Shown: piece after piece, positions 60,862 through 64,000 of the stretch
Layout: every line of letters starts with the position of its first letter
Position numbering within the stretch: the stretch's first letter is position 1
Assembly: GCA_964518305.1 (NCBI GenBank)
Contig: CAZFDK010000006.1
Location: 1 to 64,000, forward strand
Direction: 5' to 3'
DNA length: 64,000 bases
Source: Caribbeanibacter sp964518305
GTDB lineage: Bacteria > Gemmatimonadota > Gemmatimonadetes > Palauibacterales > Palauibacteraceae
Position numbers and translations under genes: made by a program
The notes under the pieces: model-generated
Database searches by the model: none
Seen by the model: the letters and a program-made list of their open reading frames with translations, nothing else
Told to the model about the DNA's origin: nothing

Positions 60862-61718
60862 CAGCGCCCCGAGGTGGCGCCGTCCCCTCCGGTACGCGTG
60901 TGGATGACCAGGACGCCGCATCCGGTGCTGCTCAGTGTGAACTGGGGCGGCGTCTCCGATCCTCGCCGATAGACCTCGATGCCCTCGATCGCCCCCGGCT
61001 GGAGGTTGTCGATGTTGTAGTTTCGAGTCATGACCCCGTCGAGGAAGACCACCGGCTGACACTGACGCCCGGCCCTCCGCATGGTGATCTGGGCGCGGCC
61101 CCGCCGGACCGGTCCCACGTCCACGCCGGGGACCGTGCGAAGGAGATCGCTGGTGTGCTGCGGGTTCCTCTTCTCGATCTCCTCTCGCGTGATGAACTCA
61201 CCGAAGCCGCGCTCCATCCGCCGCTTGAAGTCCGCCATCGGATCGACGCGGTTCGTCCGCTTCACCTCCACCGTGAGGTCGGCCACCTCCAGCACGTCCC
61301 GCTCCAGCAGGAAGGTGGCGTTGGTCACGCGCCCCGGTTGGAGGCGAATGGGCCGCTGGTTCGTGGAGTAGCCCAGGTAATGGACCCGCACGTCGTACAG
61401 GCCGGCCGGGAGCTCCTCGATGGTGAAGTTCCCCTCCTCGTCCGTGATGGCCCCGTACTGGATCTCCGGAATCGAGACCCGGGCGCCGCTGATGGGCTTG
61501 CCGGTCTGCGAGGAGGCCACGGTGCCCGTGAAGTTCGCGGTCGTGTCGACGCCGGGGGCCGGCGCCCCGACTTCAACGGTGTCCGGGGTCGTCGTCGTGT
61601 CGGGCATCGGGATGGTGTCCGTCTCCTGGGCGGCGGCGGTCCCGGGAAGGCAGAGGGCGACGGCCACGAGCAGGACGGCGCCGCCGGCGGGTACTCGCTG
61701 GACGAAGCTAGAGGTCAT
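60861..61718 (-). CDS. Exported CarboxypepD-reg plus TonB-plug protein, copy A
   Basis: This 285-residue protein has a signal peptide ending AAAQETD and the same two domains as copy B: the regulatory beta domain (FTGTVASSQTGKPISGARVSIPEIQYG) and a plug domain (TVPGVDVGPVRRGRAQITMRRAGRQCQPVVFLDGV). The copies share the motif YLGY, DPM, RG(R/T)A, VYVDG/VFLDGV and CG near the ends, and differ elsewhere. Both lack a barrel. Tandem placement with a one-base overlap suggests joint expression. Confidence 0.78.
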   Translation of the reverse strand: MTSSFVQRVPAGGAVLLVAVALCLPGTAAAQETDTIPMPDTTTTPDTVEVGAPAPGVDTTANFTGTVASSQTGKPISGARVSIPEIQYGAITDEEGNFTIEELPAGLYDVRVHYLGYSTNQRPIRLQPGRVTNATFLLERDVLEVADLTVEVKRTNRVDPMADFKRRMERGFGEFITREEIEKRNPQHTSDLLRTVPGVDVGPVRRGRAQITMRRAGRQCQPVVFLDGVMTRNYNIDNLQPGAIEGIEVYRRGSETPPQFTLSSTGCGVLVIHTRTGGDGATSGR

Positions 61719-61875
61719 GGGGTGCGGCGATCCTCGTCGGTTCCGGGTCGTGGGCTCCCACCTCGGCGTCGAGCCGGCGCCGCGGGTCGTGGCGCCGGTC
61801 CGGACTGGTTCCGCATAGTTGAGATACCAGCGACGACGGGCCCGTGTTCCTCGCCACTGCCGATGGCGCTTCCCG

Positions 61876-62085
61876 CTACTCGTCGTTGCCGTCCTGCCGG
61901 TCGCTGCCCCCGAAGACGATGAGGAACGCAAGCCCGGAGACGACGACGAGACCCACGGCCGGCGCGCCCACCACGCCCGCCGCCGCGTCCCGGACGGTGA
62001 GGGCGAGGAGCCCCAGGCCCGCCACGGCGGCGAAGATCAGATAGAAAATCTCTCGCGGGCCGAACGAGCCGCGTATTTTCGGCAT
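61876..62085 (-). CDS. Small two-helix membrane protein
   Basis: This 69-residue protein has two hydrophobic helices (about 14-32 and 38-58) and an acidic tail. I cannot assign a family. The ATG at 62085 has GGAGAGAC upstream. It sits between the plug genes and DUF892 on the minus strand. Confidence 0.5.
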   Translation of the reverse strand: MPKIRGSFGPREIFYLIFAAVAGLGLLALTVRDAAAGVVGAPAVGLVVVSGLAFLIVFGGSDRQDGNDE

Positions 62086-62120
62086 GGCGCCCGTCTCTCC
62101 GCTTCAGTCGGCGCCGAGGC

Positions 62121-62600
62121 TCACGACGTCCCGACGTTCCGGGCCACCTGTCGCAGCTCCTCGTCGGAGGACCTCTCCTCGTCCAGCGTCTGCTCCAGCA
62201 GGTCCGCCACGTCGTGGGCGCCGAGCTGCCGGGCCAGGTCCCGGGCCGTGCTGTACCCGGCCATCTCGTAGTGGGCGATCCGCCGCTTGACGGCCGCGAT
62301 GCCCGCGTCCTCCACCGCCGGGTCGTCGGCCGCCTCCAGAAGCTCCTCCGCCTCGGCCACCAGGCCCGCCATGGCGGCGCAGTCCTCCCGAAGGGGCGTG
62401 TGGTCAACGCGGTGGAAGCACTCCTCGAGGCGGCGGCGCTGCTCGCCGGTCTCCTGGTGGTGGTCCTTGAGGACCTGGACCAGGGACGCGTCGTTCGCCT
62501 TCTCGGTGAGTTCCGGCAGGAGCTCCAGGTCCCGGTGCTCGGCGTCGTACAGGTCCCGGAGCTGGTGAACGAGGAGATCTTGGAGCGTGCTGAGCTGCAT
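62121..62600 (-). CDS. DUF892/YciE-type ferritin-like protein
   Basis: This 159-residue helical protein belongs to DUF892, a ferritin-like family with conserved metal-binding residues such as the QLRDLYDAEH motif (about residue 13) and EEHHQE-type positions. YciE-like members are stress-induced. GGGAGGAACG lies just before the ATG. It is divergent from the Nramp gene. Confidence 0.85.
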   Translation of the reverse strand: MQLSTLQDLLVHQLRDLYDAEHRDLELLPELTEKANDASLVQVLKDHHQETGEQRRRLEECFHRVDHTPLREDCAAMAGLVAEAEELLEAADDPAVEDAGIAAVKRRIAHYEMAGYSTARDLARQLGAHDVADLLEQTLDEERSSDEELRQVARNVGTS

Positions 62601-62718
62601 CGTTCCTCCCGGTGCTCGAGAGAGTGCGTGGCGCGGGGGACGGGCGAAGCGATCCCGAGGCCCAGTCGGGTGCAAGGTACTTACCAGAGGCGGGGACTGG
62701 CCCGTCCGCCGACCAGCA

Positions 62719-62724
62719 TATAAT
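62719..62724 (+). promoter_or_regulatory. Possible -10 box TATAAT before the Nramp gene
   Basis: A perfect TATAAT, rare in this genome, lies 52 bp before the proposed Nramp start. No good -35 is at the usual distance, so it is a weak call. Confidence 0.3.
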
Positions 62725-62775
62725 TCCATTCTCGCGAGGATCCGTGACCACTCCCGTATCCGCGGGAGGTGAGCC

Positions 62776-64000
62776 CTGACAGCGGACGGCGAGAGGCGGC
62801 GGGAGGCGGCGGGCTGGGCGCGGGCCCTCGATCGGATCCGGTGGCTGGGCCCCGGGCTGGTGATGGCGGCCACCGCGATCGGGGCGAGCCACCTGGTCCT
62901 GGCGCCGACCGCCGGCGCCAGCTTCGGCTACGCGCTCCTGTGGGTGGTCCTGCTCTCCCATCTCTTCAAGTATCCCGCTTTCGAGTTCGGGCCGCGGTAT
63001 ACCGTGGCCGCCGACGAGTCCCTGCTCGACGGGTACCGCGAGGTGCCGGGTCCGCGGGGTTGGGCGCTGTGGGTCTTTCTGGCCGGGACGGTGGTGCAGG
63101 GCGTGAGCGTGCTGGCGGGAGTGCTGGGTATCGCGTCCGCGGTGGCCGCGGCGGCCGTACCCGGCCTGCCGCTATGGGTGTGGAGCCTCCTCCTGGGTGC
63201 GATCTGCGGAGGGCTTCTGCGGTCCGGCGGCTTCGACGGGCTCTCGGCTCTCAGCAAGTGGATGCTCGCGGTGCTCGCGGCCATGACGGCCGTCGCGTTC
63301 CTCGCCACCCCGCCGCCGGCTTCCGCCTGGTCCCGGATGGTGGTGCCCGAGGTCCCCGGCGGCTCGGCTCTCCTCCTGGCGGCGCTCCTGGGATGGATGC
63401 CCACGGGCATCGACGTGTCCGTGTGGCACTCGCTCTGGGCCCTGGAGCGGCGGGACGAGTGGCGGGAGCGGGCCGTGCGGGCCGGCACGGGAGAGGACGG
63501 GGGATCCGTCCGGGCCGCGAGCCTCCGGGTGGGCATCACGGACATGCGGATCGGCTACGGCCTCTCACTGGTGCTGGCCGTCATGACGCTCGGGCTCGGC
63601 GCCGAGGTGCTCCGTCCCACCGGCACCGTGCCGGAGGGGGCCGACGTGGCCCTGACGCTCGCCCGTCTCTACACCGACGTGCTCGGAGAGTGGATGTTCC
63701 CCGTCTTCCTGGTGGCGGCCTTCTTCGGGATGTTCTCCAGCGCGTACGGCGTCCTGGACGGCTTCCCCCGGGCCTTCGAGGAGACGGTGCGGCGGCTTCC
63801 GGTAACCGGGGGGCGCGAGGGCGAGGGCTCGGGCCCGCTGTACTGGGGCTTCCTGTGGGGAACCCTGTCCCTGGCAGTCATGGAGACCGCCCTCCTCCCG
63901 GATCCCGTGGCCCTGGTGACGGTGGCCGCGGTGGCGTCCTTCCTCCTGGCTCCCATCACCTTCGGCCTCAACTACTGGTGCGTCACGCGTCGGGTGGACG
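62776..64000 (+). CDS. Nramp-family metal transporter, 3' truncated by window
   Basis: The frame runs to the end of the window without a stop. The product begins with a hydrophilic stretch and the first helix signature GPGLVMAATAIGASHL, followed by helices typical of Nramp divalent-metal transporters (FEFGPRYTVAADESLLDGY, GWMPTGIDVSVWHS). No ATG or GTG in this frame lies between the stop at 62770-62772 and residue 29; the best start is CTG at 62776, with GGGAGG (62764-62769) 6 bp before it. The second half is cut. It may import manganese or another metal. Confidence 0.85.
   Translation, partial: MTADGERRREAAGWARALDRIRWLGPGLVMAATAIGASHLVLAPTAGASFGYALLWVVLLSHLFKYPAFEFGPRYTVAADESLLDGYREVPGPRGWALWVFLAGTVVQGVSVLAGVLGIASAVAAAAVPGLPLWVWSLLLGAICGGLLRSGGFDGLSALSKWMLAVLAAMTAVAFLATPPPASAWSRMVVPEVPGGSALLLAALLGWMPTGIDVSVWHSLWALERRDEWRERAVRAGTGEDGGSVRAASLRVGITDMRIGYGLSLVLAVMTLGLGAEVLRPTGTVPEGADVALTLARLYTDVLGEWMFPVFLVAAFFGMFSSAYGVLDGFPRAFEETVRRLPVTGGREGEGSGPLYWGFLWGTLSLAVMETALLPDPVALVTVAAVASFLLAPITFGLNYWCVTRRVD

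Noticed and set aside
62769..62771. GTG as start of the Nramp gene
   Set aside because: It is in a different frame from the transporter.

Overview
The window is a high-G+C (about 70% by eye) bacterial chromosome segment, densely packed, with start and stop codons of neighbouring genes often overlapping (ATGA, GTGA) and frequent GTG starts. The mix of a nos cluster with a nosB-like gene, a two-subunit ba3-type oxidase with its tiny subunit IIa, a sulfocyanin, DUF5916 and stand-alone TonB-plug proteins, and acidic proteins points to Gemmatimonadota or a relative; a salt-adapted member would fit. This is inferred from gene content only. No rRNA, tRNA, CRISPR array, insertion sequence or phage gene was seen. 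A run of ten N at 11386-11395 is the only assembly gap.

Region 1 (1-8.3 kb) is respiratory nitrogen and copper metabolism: the 3' end of nosZ, then nosB-like, nosD, nosF and nosY, a NarL-type response regulator, a radical SAM/SPASM enzyme, a CopD-like membrane protein and a sulfocyanin lipoprotein. After murB and an unknown exported protein comes the ba3-type oxidase (subunits IIa, II, I at 10.9-13.2 kb). Sulfocyanin is a plausible electron carrier to the oxidase and NosZ.

Region 2 (13.4-20.7 kb) is metal handling: small membrane proteins, a FetAB-type ABC exporter, a Cys-rich small protein, and a copper module of DUF411 protein, CopZ, CsoR and CopA around a CsoR-type operator.

Region 3 (20.8-37.0 kb, all minus strand) is the most striking: one apparent operon of about 16 kb reading korA-korB-unknown-rnfB-giant PFOR-rnfC-rnfD-rnfG-rnfE-rnfA-small Cys protein-apbE-Cys-rich small protein. 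It joins two 2-oxoacid:ferredoxin oxidoreductases to a complete Rnf complex (ferredoxin:NAD+, ion-pumping) and its flavin transferase, with three unassigned proteins that may be maturation or coupling factors.

Region 4 (37.2-64 kb) is mostly ordinary metabolism: M20 peptidase plus diaminopropionate ammonia-lyase, a cold shock protein, nitrilase-ALDH-SDR, OsmC, a DUF5916 outer-membrane protein, a decayed M1 aminopeptidase, an EamA transporter, a sirtuin, hutUIG, an acidic unknown, a KptA/Tpt1 RNA phosphotransferase, a DASS transporter, a dienelactone hydrolase, a sugar nucleotidyltransferase, a second OsmC, two tandem plug proteins, DUF892 and an Nramp transporter running off the end.

Several short sequence motifs recur only between genes (GTGGGGA-N3-TCCCCAC twice; a 28-bp motif twice; TCTCCCGACAG three times) and may mark undescribed regulons.
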